NCBI GenBank assembly: GCA_011392765.1
Contig: WYCW01000001.1
Coordinates: 1,477,006-1,541,005 of the forward strand
Origin: Candidatus Thiosymbion ectosymbiont of Catanema sp. Cochon2018
GTDB lineage: Bacteria; Pseudomonadota; Gammaproteobacteria; Chromatiales; Chromatiaceae
Reading direction: 5' to 3'
Length of the DNA stretch: 64,000 nucleotides
The position numbers and the translations under genes were made by a program. The notes below the pieces were generated by a model. The model was not told the origin of the DNA. It was given only the letters and a program-made list of their open reading frames with translations, and ran no database searches. Below are positions 44,701 to 53,022 of the stretch, one piece after another. How positions within the stretch are numbered: position 1 is the first letter of the stretch; every line of letters begins with the position of its first letter.

Positions 44701-46151
44701 CCTCGAGGCGGAAAATCTATCAGGTCACGAACGACCAGATACAGGACGCCCGGTCGAGGCTGCAGCGGTTTTGGATGGATGAGGTCAAGTCCATAGCGGA
44801 CGAGTACCCTGGTCTCGATATCAGGTTCCAGGCCGAAATCAATGGTGCGCGGGCCGTCAACGCAGGCGGGGGAATCCCTTTGCAGGACAGCCCTGATAAG
44901 CGGGTAGTGGTCGGACCCATGGGCGCCCGGGCCTTGGACCTGACGGAAGTGGTCAGCCTGTGGCTCGGCTCATTCGGTTCAAAGGTATTGCAGGAAGACG
45001 GCTGGCAAAGACGGGCGTGCCGGTATTTCTCTGATCTTTCCGGCGCGATGACTCTGTTCGAAGCAGGACGCTATGAGGACGCATTGGATCATTTGGACTC
45101 GGCAAGCCAAGAACCTGTCGATGATTCTCCGGCAGCGAACCCAGGGTTTGCCGGATTCGATCGGGGAGCGGAGCTACTGCGCGAGAATCGCTTTGAACTG
45201 CTGGCGCAAACCCATACCAAGCTCGCTCTGGCAGCGGTCTCCGAGTTTCCCCCCAGGACAGAGGAGGTGATGGGGCATTGGCGGGGCGCCGTCGAGGCCG
45301 CGGAGAGGGCCGGCACTCTGGCCCGGACCCTGGCAGAAATTCGTGATATCGCCATCGGTCGCGCCGCCTCCCTCCAAAACAAACAGCGATCGAATCAACT
45401 CGATGCCCTCAACGACGCCGTCAAGATACTGGACTACGTAACCGGCCAAGGTTGGGACAATCAGGAGCAGGTCGTGCAGGATGCCCTGGTGGACACCTTG
45501 CAGAACCGGGCGGTCCATCTCTCCAACGAGTACGACGCGGAGAGAGAGGCGCGTGAGGACGCCCAGCGGGCCTGGGCCATGAGACCCAACTCGCCCCGCT
45601 CCATTCAGGTTCTGTGCATGGCGAGTTTCCACCACGCGAACGATCTCCTTTCGGAAAATAAGCGGGACTTGGCAGAGGAGTTATTGAAAGAAATCGAAGA
45701 ACGATTGGAAGAAGGGGAACGTCAGTTTCCCGGCAATGCGGACCTTGCCGGCGCAAGAGAGCACGCAATCGAGTTGCAAAAGCGGTTAACCGGCGGAGGA
45801 ATATTTGGTTTGGCCAATCTCCTTAAGGGGATAGGAGCAAACCCAAAGGCTTTGGAATCGCCGAAAGCGGCCGGTGCCGGCCGCCTGCAAGAGGCGATGG
45901 TCAAGGAGGCCCAGCAACAATATGCCGATGCGGTTTCCATCTACTGGGCGCTGGTCCAGGCCGATCCATCCGACCCGGGCCCGCGCAACCGGATGGCCTG
46001 GTGCTATCGGGCCTGGATTGTTCATCTGCAGAGCACGGGGACGGAGCCGCCGGAGATACGCCGTATCACCCAGGAGGCCCTGGAGCGGTGTCCGGACTCC
46101 CAGGCGTTGAGCGACCTGGCCGGCAAGCTGACTGTGGAAAGGGAAGATTAA
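41772..46151 (+). CDS. CHAT-protease fused to TPR and a J-like module
   Basis: 1459-aa protein. Residues about 90-365 form a CHAT (caspase-like) peptidase domain: PYLE-type core IRLLVVIASPTARDLDKIDA, catalytic His223 in HILHFVGHGGYDEE and Cys270 in LVTLNCCHGGRVG, then VVAMQYAITDSAAIEFASSF. A long helical TPR-like region follows. At about residues 778-845 sits a module (CPYAVLDVSPSIGMEEIKDV and AWDTLRVVDKRLLVDSSLY) repeated in the next gene. The C-terminus has further TPRs (YADAVSIYWALVQADPSDPG). The next gene starts 4 bp after the stop. CHAT proteins act as proteases in caspase-like and defence pathways; here it is a likely effector or processing enzyme. Confidence 0.9.
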   Translation: MDFVDFNILVQPTGMYWSIASTDSDAGVVMEQTEPPFSFDVLDNIRLQIENAAVNGAMRRIRPRSEKIMQDRGLELFERLVPGRIRNALRRAYREHNRLRIRIQTDAALAAYPFELAFSEDQDLHGHLALRSNITLVRSTRNVGTTQSLEPIQRPIRLLVVIASPTARDLDKIDANKEVTRIKQALNYSFVEIDFIRGKGTYRQLQARLGRGIGYHILHFVGHGGYDEETKEGLLFFEGDDGTPHEVSAEAFNSLVGSPGTIRLVTLNCCHGGRVGPKLLSGVAMSVFALGIPAVVAMQYAITDSAAIEFASSFYSYIAMGFAVDHAMTLTRGLLHQAGGCIHSSEWATPVLYLGSNSGDVFGLSFDPAELTALSVDALHAGHWDKAAATAAFVIEQAFDDQPTVEKGSEIKAVGEEAACLFAGWEHYRTEMELLEFGVAARTFQELVDHATAMDIAQMEKVLGPELGMGEVLLAVVRTLRSLGEGEYEEARGECDRYAHRTDIDFLFSYLKDRISAEEKVASHMGRFQDLISTGEWFSVHTSLVSDLNDTEIKGAISYSALGGKLGLARTLQKVANAMEMKAYTEARLALEKVEPGEGDPAVSLVKQLAGIGETALEVIESSDVDGLQAQNKLLDDLSGTLSDQAGVVLSAHKRLQILLEKGIRDTTCEVGMTLYESGQFEHAMRHFEKMESLFRDSEEFLAYRGMANQLHHCKTWIGFHRDLQDRKWAEAKTRLKEIPRGEARADRWRRWCNEALRFVPVLEKMAGRQAIRDPRVPWEGGVCPYAVLDVSPSIGMEEIKDVAFVLQGNSGGMSEFQRRAWDTLRVVDKRLLVDSSLYVIGNPRRAEEILGRIVHIKEGTDPDKLVQGLAELGKNKAEKATKRQSMRKAITQFLEEDKGVFNALLGDYDAAIGFFETRAKARPEDPETLHGLALASAGKLHVQGADDPDLARVWDLLILSWGAVFADDRFWHRLWASRRKIYQVTNDQIQDARSRLQRFWMDEVKSIADEYPGLDIRFQAEINGARAVNAGGGIPLQDSPDKRVVVGPMGARALDLTEVVSLWLGSFGSKVLQEDGWQRRACRYFSDLSGAMTLFEAGRYEDALDHLDSASQEPVDDSPAANPGFAGFDRGAELLRENRFELLAQTHTKLALAAVSEFPPRTEEVMGHWRGAVEAAERAGTLARTLAEIRDIAIGRAASLQNKQRSNQLDALNDAVKILDYVTGQGWDNQEQVVQDALVDTLQNRAVHLSNEYDAEREAREDAQRAWAMRPNSPRSIQVLCMASFHHANDLLSENKRDLAEELLKEIEERLEEGERQFPGNADLAGAREHAIELQKRLTGGGIFGLANLLKGIGANPKALESPKAAGAGRLQEAMVKEAQQQYADAVSIYWALVQADPSDPGPRNRMAWCYRAWIVHLQSTGTEPPEIRRITQEALERCPDSQALSDLAGKLTVERED

Positions 46152-46154
46152 GTC

Positions 46155-46670
46155 GTGGACAAGTCGGATAACGAGAAGCTCTTGAACGACCCGGAAATGC
46201 CGTGGGACGCCGGCTGTCCATACGAATATCTGAATGCCCGGCTCCAAGCTGCCGGTCACCCGGGCATAGGACCGGAAAGCTCGGCCAAAGACATCAAGGA
46301 TGCCCTGTTCGATCTGATGGCGACCGGCCGGCCGAGCCAACAAGACCGGGTAGCCTGGGATGAGCTGCGCCTCCTGGATCGCCGGTTGCTGGTGGATTTT
46401 TTCCTTTACCGGGCCGAAGCACTCGATCCGACCGATCTGGATTCCCTCTTGCGGGACCGGCCTGTCCCGCTGGAGCTCCCGGATTTTCTGCAGCTGGCCG
46501 ATGTGACACCGGATCTGACTAAGGCGCTGGAGATACCGGATGCGTTCGATCCAGGGCCGAAGCCTGTGACCGTCCCTATCGAACCCAGCAAGGACCTCGC
46601 ACCTCCGCTGGATTTCGGACCCCTGTTGCCGGATCTGAAGACCCTATTGGAGGAAGACGATGACTGGTGA
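46155..46670 (+). CDS. Small J-like module protein
   Basis: 171-aa protein starting at GTG. Residues about 15-85 (PWDAGCPYEYLNARLQ, SSAKDIKDALFDLMATG and AWDELRLLDRRLLVDFFLY) match the internal module of the preceding CHAT protein. The spacing resembles the J-domain start (Y..L.. then a helix with the IKdA pattern), but the HPD signature is absent. The C-terminal half is Pro/Asp-rich. It overlaps the GrpE-like gene by 11 bp. I infer a DnaK co-factor that links the chaperone to the CHAT protein. Confidence 0.7.
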   Translation: MDKSDNEKLLNDPEMPWDAGCPYEYLNARLQAAGHPGIGPESSAKDIKDALFDLMATGRPSQQDRVAWDELRLLDRRLLVDFFLYRAEALDPTDLDSLLRDRPVPLELPDFLQLADVTPDLTKALEIPDAFDPGPKPVTVPIEPSKDLAPPLDFGPLLPDLKTLLEEDDDW

Positions 46671-47142
46671 TGATCCCTTGGCTCTTACGGACAAGTTCCT
46701 GGCCACCCTGGATTTCGAACGGGCCTCGGCCGCAAAAGAGGAACAGCACAATAAGGAGCTGACGGATTTGCTCCTGGGCCTGCTTGATGTAGCGGACTCC
46801 CTGCTGGATCTGGAGGCCCATTGCCGGGATCTGGTCCGGGACGGACACGAACGTGTGCCCTACCGGACGGTGAGCCTCATCGCCCGGCGGATGCTCGGCG
46901 TGCTGGACCAGGCACAGGTGGCACCGGTGAGTCCCGTAGGAGGCCCTCTGGATCTGGAGCGGCACCAGGTGACAGGTGTGCGGAACGACCCCGCCACCGA
47001 GGCCGATACCGTGTTGGAAGAGACGCTACGGGGTTATACCTGGAGAAACAGGCCCTTGCGGCGGGCAAAGGTCGTGGTATCCGGGACCGTTGGGACCAGC
47101 GGCGGCAGTGAATCCGTTGAAGAAGAGGAAAAGCAACCATGA
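46660..47142 (+). CDS. GrpE-like nucleotide exchange factor
   Basis: 160-aa protein. The N-terminal part is a long helix (LTDLLLGLLDVADSLLDLE) and the C-terminal part follows the GrpE beta-domain pattern: APVSPVGGPLDLERHQVTGV, ADTVLEETLRGYTWRNRPLR and RAKVVVSG. GrpE exchanges ADP for ATP on DnaK. It overlaps the upstream gene by 11 bp and the dnaK start by 4 bp, so it is dedicated to this DnaK rather than the housekeeping one. Confidence 0.85.
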   Translation: MTGDDPLALTDKFLATLDFERASAAKEEQHNKELTDLLLGLLDVADSLLDLEAHCRDLVRDGHERVPYRTVSLIARRMLGVLDQAQVAPVSPVGGPLDLERHQVTGVRNDPATEADTVLEETLRGYTWRNRPLRRAKVVVSGTVGTSGGSESVEEEEKQP

Positions 47143-49187
47143 AAGCGATCGGGATCGATTTGGGGACCACCAATTCCGCCGCCGCGGCCAGTGACGGCAA
47201 AGAGGTCAAGATATTGCCGACCCAAGACGGGGAATCGCTCACACCTTCGGTCGTGAGCTTCGTCAAGCGGCGTAAGAAACAGGCAGGGGAGATCGTCGTC
47301 GGGCGTCAGGCCGTCAACAACGCCGAGCGCGATCCGGCCAATACGATCTTTTCCATAAAGCGCCTGATGGGCCGGGTCTACGGCGAGAAGCAGATCGTCG
47401 ATCAGGTGCATGACCGATTCGGTCTGCGGATCGCCGAAGCGCCGCCGGCGGAGCAAGAAGACCAGGGGGTCAAGATTATCCTCGACGACCGGTCCTATAC
47501 TCCGGTGGAGATCTCCGCCATGATCCTGAAGAAGATCAAATCGGACGCCGAGTTGGCCCTGGGCGAAGCGGTGACACACGCGGTGATCACAGTGCCCGCC
47601 TGGTTCGAGGAACGACAGCGACAGGCGACGGCCGCGGCCGGTAGCCAGGCGGGCCTCCAGGTCATCGAAGTCATCGACGAGCCGACCATGGCGGCCGTCG
47701 CCTTCGGTCTCGGCAAGGAGGAGGAACGCCACCGGGTGCTGGTCTTCGACCTGGGCGGCGGCACCTTCGACATCTCCATCATCCAGATGACCGCCGGCCA
47801 GTACAGTGTGCTGGAGATCCGCGGCGACAATTGGCTGGGGGGTGACGACTTCGACCAGACCATCGTGACCCGGCTCGTTCGCTATCTGAAAGAGGAACAC
47901 GACTACGACCCCTCCGGGGACCAAGCAGTCTTGTCCAAACTGAAGGTAGCCGCCCAACGGGCCAAGACAGCCCTCAGTGCGCAGCAGTCCGCGGAGATCC
48001 TAGAAACATATTTTCGGGAAGGCGGCGCCGAGCCGATCGATATCGACATGGAGGTGACCCGTGAAGAGTTCGAGGCGGATATCCAGCCACTGGTAGACAA
48101 GACGATCGCTCTGGTGGAAGAGGCGCTGGAGGCCCAGAACCTGACCCCGGCCGATATCACCCAGGTGCTCATGGTCGGCGGCTCCACGGCCGTCCCGTCG
48201 GTGTTGGCCGCCGTCCGCAAGATGTTCGAGGAACAGAAGGTCAGGCGCCATATCAATCCGATGGAATGCGTGGCACTCGGGGCGGGTATCCGGGCGGCCG
48301 GCGCCAAGCTCGAAGCGGGTGCGGAAACGGGTGACGATGAAGGTCCGCGGCTCGACCAGGTAACGGCCATGGACCTGGGAATCGGTGCGGTAAAGGGAGA
48401 CAACCCCGATGTCTTTGTGCCCATTATTCCCAAAGGCACACCCTATCCCTTGACCGAGGCCAAACGCCGTATCTTCTCGCCGACGGAGGAGAACCAGACC
48501 CTGATCCGGGTGCCGGTTTACGAGGGTCTCAGTCAGCGGGCAAGCCTCAATGAGCAGCAAGGCGTTATTGAGTTTCCACTGCCTGAGGGTATCGCTCTTT
48601 CAGCCAAGGTGGAGGTCGCCTTCAACTACGACCGCAATCGCGTGTTGACCGTGAAAGTGCGGGTCGTCGGCACGGACCATTTCATCGAGGAGACCCTGCG
48701 CCGCGACCGGGCGCGGATGCAGACCGCCGGCGAGAGTCTGGTGGACGACTGGCGCGAGGAGCTCCAACCGGCGTTTCAGACCGGGCAACAGTTCCTGGAC
48801 ATATATGGCAGTGACATGACCCAGGAGGATCGCGCCGAGGTCGAAGAGGCCATCCGGCAGGCGGAACAGGCCTTGGCAAACGACGATCAAACGGGAGGAA
48901 CCCAGGCGACACTGCTGCTGCAGAACAAGATCATGGGGTCCGGCACCGCAAGCCTGCTGTTTATTACCGAACGCGCAATGCACGGCGCATCGCCCGAAGC
49001 GACCCAACTCCTGGCGCAAGCCGTGGGTACCTTGCGGGCCGCACTCGAACGAGGCGACCAGGCCGAGGTCGATCGGCTCAGCACCGAGCTGCGGTTGGCG
49101 GTAGCCCAGCTGATGTCGCAACGGGCCGGCATTCAGGGTGTGGAGGACAGGAAAGACCTGGAGAGCCTGCTGCGGGTAACCGAATGA
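47139..49187 (+). CDS. DnaK paralogue (Hsp70) of the island
   Basis: 682-aa Hsp70. The ATPase domain is intact: IGIDLGTTNSAAAASDG (phosphate 1), SIKRLMGR with the catalytic Lys, IDEPTMAAVAFG (connect 1), VLVFDLGGGTFDISI (phosphate 2) and VLMVGGSTAVPSV (adenosine). The substrate-binding domain (TAMDLGIGAVKGDN, IIPKGTPYPL) follows, then a helical lid. The lid differs from housekeeping DnaK and lacks its acidic terminal motif. It is coupled to the GrpE-like gene by ATGA. Confidence 0.95.
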   Translation: MKAIGIDLGTTNSAAAASDGKEVKILPTQDGESLTPSVVSFVKRRKKQAGEIVVGRQAVNNAERDPANTIFSIKRLMGRVYGEKQIVDQVHDRFGLRIAEAPPAEQEDQGVKIILDDRSYTPVEISAMILKKIKSDAELALGEAVTHAVITVPAWFEERQRQATAAAGSQAGLQVIEVIDEPTMAAVAFGLGKEEERHRVLVFDLGGGTFDISIIQMTAGQYSVLEIRGDNWLGGDDFDQTIVTRLVRYLKEEHDYDPSGDQAVLSKLKVAAQRAKTALSAQQSAEILETYFREGGAEPIDIDMEVTREEFEADIQPLVDKTIALVEEALEAQNLTPADITQVLMVGGSTAVPSVLAAVRKMFEEQKVRRHINPMECVALGAGIRAAGAKLEAGAETGDDEGPRLDQVTAMDLGIGAVKGDNPDVFVPIIPKGTPYPLTEAKRRIFSPTEENQTLIRVPVYEGLSQRASLNEQQGVIEFPLPEGIALSAKVEVAFNYDRNRVLTVKVRVVGTDHFIEETLRRDRARMQTAGESLVDDWREELQPAFQTGQQFLDIYGSDMTQEDRAEVEEAIRQAEQALANDDQTGGTQATLLLQNKIMGSGTASLLFITERAMHGASPEATQLLAQAVGTLRAALERGDQAEVDRLSTELRLAVAQLMSQRAGIQGVEDRKDLESLLRVTE

Positions 49188-49215
49188 CCCCAACGCAATG
49201 CCGGGAGCATCTGCC

Positions 49216-50994
49216 ATGAGCGACCAACTTCGGGTAGGGATCGATTACGGAGACTTGGGCTTCCGGGTGGCCTATGTGGAGGGGGGACAGGTACGCATCC
49301 TTCCCCTTCCCGTAGAAATCACCAGGACCTCCATCTTTTTCGACCCTCACAGCAACATATCCAATATCGGGGTCGGATTTCCCAGTATCACCCGCAACCT
49401 GGGCACCGGAATTCCGTTTGGGTTGGGCGAACGTACCGAAACGCCGGAATATTTCGTCCAACAGGGGCTGAGCGCGATCCGTCAAACCCTTGCAGGGTTC
49501 TCCGGTAAACCCATGGGACCGACGGTCCTGGCCGTACCGGCAGCACTCAGCCAAAGCAAGCGCCAAGTCCTTGTCGGCCGTGCCCAGGAGGCAGGATTTC
49601 CGGCGGTTTCCCTGATCGACCGGTGTACGGCGGTGGCCTTGGGACATCAGGGCGGCCGCGACGAGTCCGGGACACTCGTCGTCTATCAACTCGGCTACAG
49701 CGATTGTGAGTATGCCCTGATTCGCTTGGCACGTGGGCGTTGTCGCATCCTGGGGTCCGGGATTACGCACAGGGTCTCCGGGGAGTTCCTCGACGCGGTG
49801 ATGATCGAGGCCATCGTGCTTGCCCTGAGGGAGAAACGCATTGTACTGGGACTCAAGAAGTTCACCGCAGAGCAATGGCTGGTACTTCGACAGATCTCAG
49901 AGTCGGCGCGGATTACCCTCTCGCGCGACCGCACGACCGAAATGGTTCTGCAGTCTCAGCTGACCGGGGCCAAACAGACTATCCGGCTCGAAGTCGATGG
50001 GGTGGGTTTCGCGGTCAGGGCCGCATCGATCATCGGAAAGACCATCGAGGATCTGCACGCATTGCTGGAGCAGAACGGACTGGAGCCGGGAAACATCGAC
50101 ACCTTTCTGCTCAGCGGGGGGGTCGCGAATTCGAGTCCGGTAACCAACATCCTTACCCATTCTTTAGGCGATAAACCGGAGCCGACCGGTCAGAACATCG
50201 TCGCCGTGGGGGCCGCCTTGCAAGCCTGTCAGATCGGTAATGATCCCAGTCCACCGGTTGTTCCCGAGGAGATCACAGACACAAAGCAGAACGGGCGTCG
50301 AACTACTCCTTTGCCCGAGTTGGACGCGGCTCTGGACCATCTGGAGAGGGAAACGACCAGTGAGGAAAACCGGCCGTTCGTGAAAGTCATCGACACGGAG
50401 ACCCGACCTGACCCCGAACCCGAGATACCCACGGGGCCAGCCGGGGAACCGTCGGAGCCGACAAGATTCACCCAAGTTAGAGAACTGATCGAACAAGGCC
50501 GCTATCGAGAGGCGGGGATACTCCTGGACAATATCGCACAAGAGGTCGATGATCTGCGAGGAGAAATTCGGAGACAGACACCTGAAAAGGTTCCGTTGAC
50601 GGGGTCTCAGAAGCTCATCGAAAGGGCCGACCTGATGCTCACTGCGGGTCGATTCGCAGAGGCGGTCAGTCTGACGCACCATGCCTACCAAGGGGCACCG
50701 ACGGACCCGATCGTCTTCAGCGGGATGATGAGGGTCCATGCCGAGGCAGGCCTGGCAATGGATAAACCCGAACAATACGAACAGGCATTGAGTGTCTTGG
50801 AGTGCGCCCTCAGGCACGACCAGACCGACCGGTCGATTCATCATGCCTTGGCTCAGCGCCATTACATGCATGCCATGGCGATGAACAAGCTGAACAACCC
50901 GCAGAAAACGCTGGAAGCCGTCAAACAGGCACTAATCTTTGCGCCAAAGCACGAAGCGGCAAACAAACTGTTGAGGCAACTCACGGCTAGCTAA
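49216..50994 (+). CDS. Degenerate Hsp70 ATPase fused to TPRs
   Basis: 592 aa from MSDQLRVGIDYGDLGF (GGGAG upstream); an upstream in-frame ATG at 49,198 is possible. The first 370 residues follow the actin-like Hsp70 fold (VLAVPAALSQSKRQVLVGRA, LIDRCTAVALGH, FLLSGGVANSSPV). The phosphate motifs are altered: GIDYGDLGF instead of GIDLGTTNS, and VVYQLGYSDCEYALI instead of the DxGGGTFD loop. Hydrolysis may therefore be weak or lost. An acidic Pro-rich linker leads to C-terminal TPRs (RFTQVRELIEQGRYREAGIL, LVLEALRHD-type helices). Last gene of the island. It may bind clients or couple to the TPR and CHAT proteins. Confidence 0.88.
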   Translation: MSDQLRVGIDYGDLGFRVAYVEGGQVRILPLPVEITRTSIFFDPHSNISNIGVGFPSITRNLGTGIPFGLGERTETPEYFVQQGLSAIRQTLAGFSGKPMGPTVLAVPAALSQSKRQVLVGRAQEAGFPAVSLIDRCTAVALGHQGGRDESGTLVVYQLGYSDCEYALIRLARGRCRILGSGITHRVSGEFLDAVMIEAIVLALREKRIVLGLKKFTAEQWLVLRQISESARITLSRDRTTEMVLQSQLTGAKQTIRLEVDGVGFAVRAASIIGKTIEDLHALLEQNGLEPGNIDTFLLSGGVANSSPVTNILTHSLGDKPEPTGQNIVAVGAALQACQIGNDPSPPVVPEEITDTKQNGRRTTPLPELDAALDHLERETTSEENRPFVKVIDTETRPDPEPEIPTGPAGEPSEPTRFTQVRELIEQGRYREAGILLDNIAQEVDDLRGEIRRQTPEKVPLTGSQKLIERADLMLTAGRFAEAVSLTHHAYQGAPTDPIVFSGMMRVHAEAGLAMDKPEQYEQALSVLECALRHDQTDRSIHHALAQRHYMHAMAMNKLNNPQKTLEAVKQALIFAPKHEAANKLLRQLTAS

Positions 50995-50998
50995 GCAC

Positions 50999-51122
50999 TT
51001 ATCTCTCCCTGCTGTGGCGCTATCTCTTCGGACCGGCGGCACTCGGCGGCCTGAGTCTGGCCGCGGGCACCGCGGTGGCCGGCGTCCTGGCGGCGGGAAA
51101 CGTGCCCGAGATCGGCCTCAAA
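50999..51122 (+). pseudogene. Duplicated internal fragment of birA
   Basis: About 124 bp closely match birA positions 33,462-33,583 (LSLLWRY and FGPAALGGLSLAAGTAVAGV) with roughly ten differences. There is no start or end of the gene. It lies immediately after the last island gene and marks the right junction of the inserted block. Confidence 0.9.
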
Positions 51123-51160
51123 ATGATGCTTTTTATAGTATCGATCAGCAACCATCGGCT

Positions 51161-52996
51161 TCAGGCGGTAAGACGCGCGTACAGGAGTGGCAGCCGCAGG
51201 GGCAGCTCCGAAGGCCGGCGAATAACGACATAACCCCCGTTCCCGAACAGATGGGGCAGGTAGTCGTTGCCTCGCTCGTCGATGGTTACACAGAATGGTG
51301 TGAGGCCGAGGCGGCGCGCCTCCCGGACCGCATGGCGCGTGTCTTCGACTCCGTAGCGGCCTTCGTACTGGTCGAGGTCATTGGGCTTGCCGTCGGAGAG
51401 CAGCAGCAGCAGGCGGCGCCCCGCCGGCTGATTGGTGAGCAGATTGGTGCCGTACCGCAGCGCCGCTCCCATGCGCGTGTAGTAGCCGGGCTTCACGGCG
51501 CCGATGCGCCCCCGTACCGCCGCCCCGTAAGTCTCGTCGAATCCCTTGAGTCTGTGTACCCGCACGGGATCGCGCCGGCGCGAGGAGAAGCCGAGCATAC
51601 CGAAACGGTCGCCGGTCGCCGCCAGGCTCTCGGCAAACAGGAACAGGCTGTCGCGGATGACGTCGATGACCCGGGCCCGGTCGTCGATCCAGGTGTCCGT
51701 CGACAGCGAGAGGTCGGCCAGCAGCAGGCAGGCGAGGTCGCGCGCGCCGCTGCGCAGCTCACGATAGAGCGTATCGGCACCGGTGCCGCCGCCGGCGCGG
51801 CGGTCGGCGGCGAAGCGAAGATAGGCATCCAGATCCACTTCCTGCCCATCCGGTCGGCCGCGGTGCCAAACTCTCGCCGGTGCCAGGGCCTGGAACTGGT
51901 TGCGCAGGCGCTTGGCGGTCCGGACCAGCCGGGCGGGAAGTGGGCAGGGCGCGGCCTCGGCGGCCAACAACTCGACGATGCGGCAATGGCTCGCTTGCAG
52001 GCGGCGGTGCTTCCAGTCCCATTCCGGTAGCAGGATGCCTTCGTCGAGTACCAGATCATCTTCCGCCTCGGCGGGCAGGTCCAGGTCGAATCTGAGCCGA
52101 GCCCCGGAGGCCTTGCGGTCCTGCGCGACGGCGATCCGGTCCATGTCGGCAGCGGCGGCCCGGGCTCGGTCCAAATCGTCCTCTTCGTCCGTGCCACGGT
52201 CGACCTTCACATACTCGCCCCAGGTAAGGATATTTTCCATCCGGATAGTAACCAGACCCTGGTTCTTGTCCGGCATCCGGGCGCGCTCGGCACGCCGTCG
52301 CCGTCGCTCGCCGAGGTCCCCGGAACGCCGATCCCCCGGAAACGGTTGCGGCTCCAGGTCGCCGCGTTTCTCGCTGCCGCCGGCAGAGGGTGGGTCGGGG
52401 TGCAGCCACAGGGGCACGGGCCAGGGGGGGCGTTTGCCTGGAGGCAACTCGGCAACGCTGCCCGGATCGGTCAGGGCCGCGCGGATCGCTCGCTCGCGTT
52501 CGGCTTCGATGGCCGGGAGGCGCAGAGGATCGGGGCGCAGGGCCAGGTGAATATCGACCAGGCGACGATAGCGGGGCTTCAGCCCCCGGAACCGGGCGAG
52601 AGTCCGGCGGGTCATCCGCTGGTTCGCGGTGAACCAGTCCTGTTTGCGGCAGGGTTCGTTGACAGCAAGCGCGGCCAGCCACAGGTAGAGATCCCGGTTG
52701 AGCCGGGGCTGCGCAAAGTAGTCGATGACGGGAGGCAGTCGCAGGGACCGCTCATCCCGCCAGGCGAGCTCGACCTTCTCACCGGCGCCCGCCAGGCGCT
52801 CCAGGAATCGCCGCCGGGCACCGTGGGCGGTGGCATCCGCGGCACACACTTCGAGTCCACCATCGCCCCCGAGGGCACGAAAGAGGATGCCGACCGTTTG
52901 CGCCACGTCATTGAGCCGCACCGCAGCCTCGGGATGGCGGCGGTCGGCGATGCGGGTGATGATCCGATGCCAAAGCGCTCCGACGTGTTCTTCCAT
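51161..52996 (-). CDS. norD: NorD/CbbO-like von Willebrand factor A protein
   Basis: 611-aa protein of the NorD/CbbO group, which work with MoxR-type AAA ATPases (NorQ/CbbQ) to activate nitric oxide reductase or RuBisCO. The C-terminal vWA domain has the MIDAS motif LADLSLSTDTWIDD, then YYTRMGAALRYGTNLL and LLLLLSDGKPNDLDQYEG. The N-terminal part is helical. The length is closer to NorD than to longer CbbO proteins. No AAA partner, norBC or cbb genes are in view. The gene faces the island and starts just before a family B repeat. Confidence 0.85.
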   Translation of the reverse strand: MEEHVGALWHRIITRIADRRHPEAAVRLNDVAQTVGILFRALGGDGGLEVCAADATAHGARRRFLERLAGAGEKVELAWRDERSLRLPPVIDYFAQPRLNRDLYLWLAALAVNEPCRKQDWFTANQRMTRRTLARFRGLKPRYRRLVDIHLALRPDPLRLPAIEAERERAIRAALTDPGSVAELPPGKRPPWPVPLWLHPDPPSAGGSEKRGDLEPQPFPGDRRSGDLGERRRRRAERARMPDKNQGLVTIRMENILTWGEYVKVDRGTDEEDDLDRARAAAADMDRIAVAQDRKASGARLRFDLDLPAEAEDDLVLDEGILLPEWDWKHRRLQASHCRIVELLAAEAAPCPLPARLVRTAKRLRNQFQALAPARVWHRGRPDGQEVDLDAYLRFAADRRAGGGTGADTLYRELRSGARDLACLLLADLSLSTDTWIDDRARVIDVIRDSLFLFAESLAATGDRFGMLGFSSRRRDPVRVHRLKGFDETYGAAVRGRIGAVKPGYYTRMGAALRYGTNLLTNQPAGRRLLLLLSDGKPNDLDQYEGRYGVEDTRHAVREARRLGLTPFCVTIDERGNDYLPHLFGNGGYVVIRRPSELPLRLPLLYARLTA

Positions 52997-53022
52997 AAGA
53001 AGTGCTCAGTGGTCGGCTGTCA

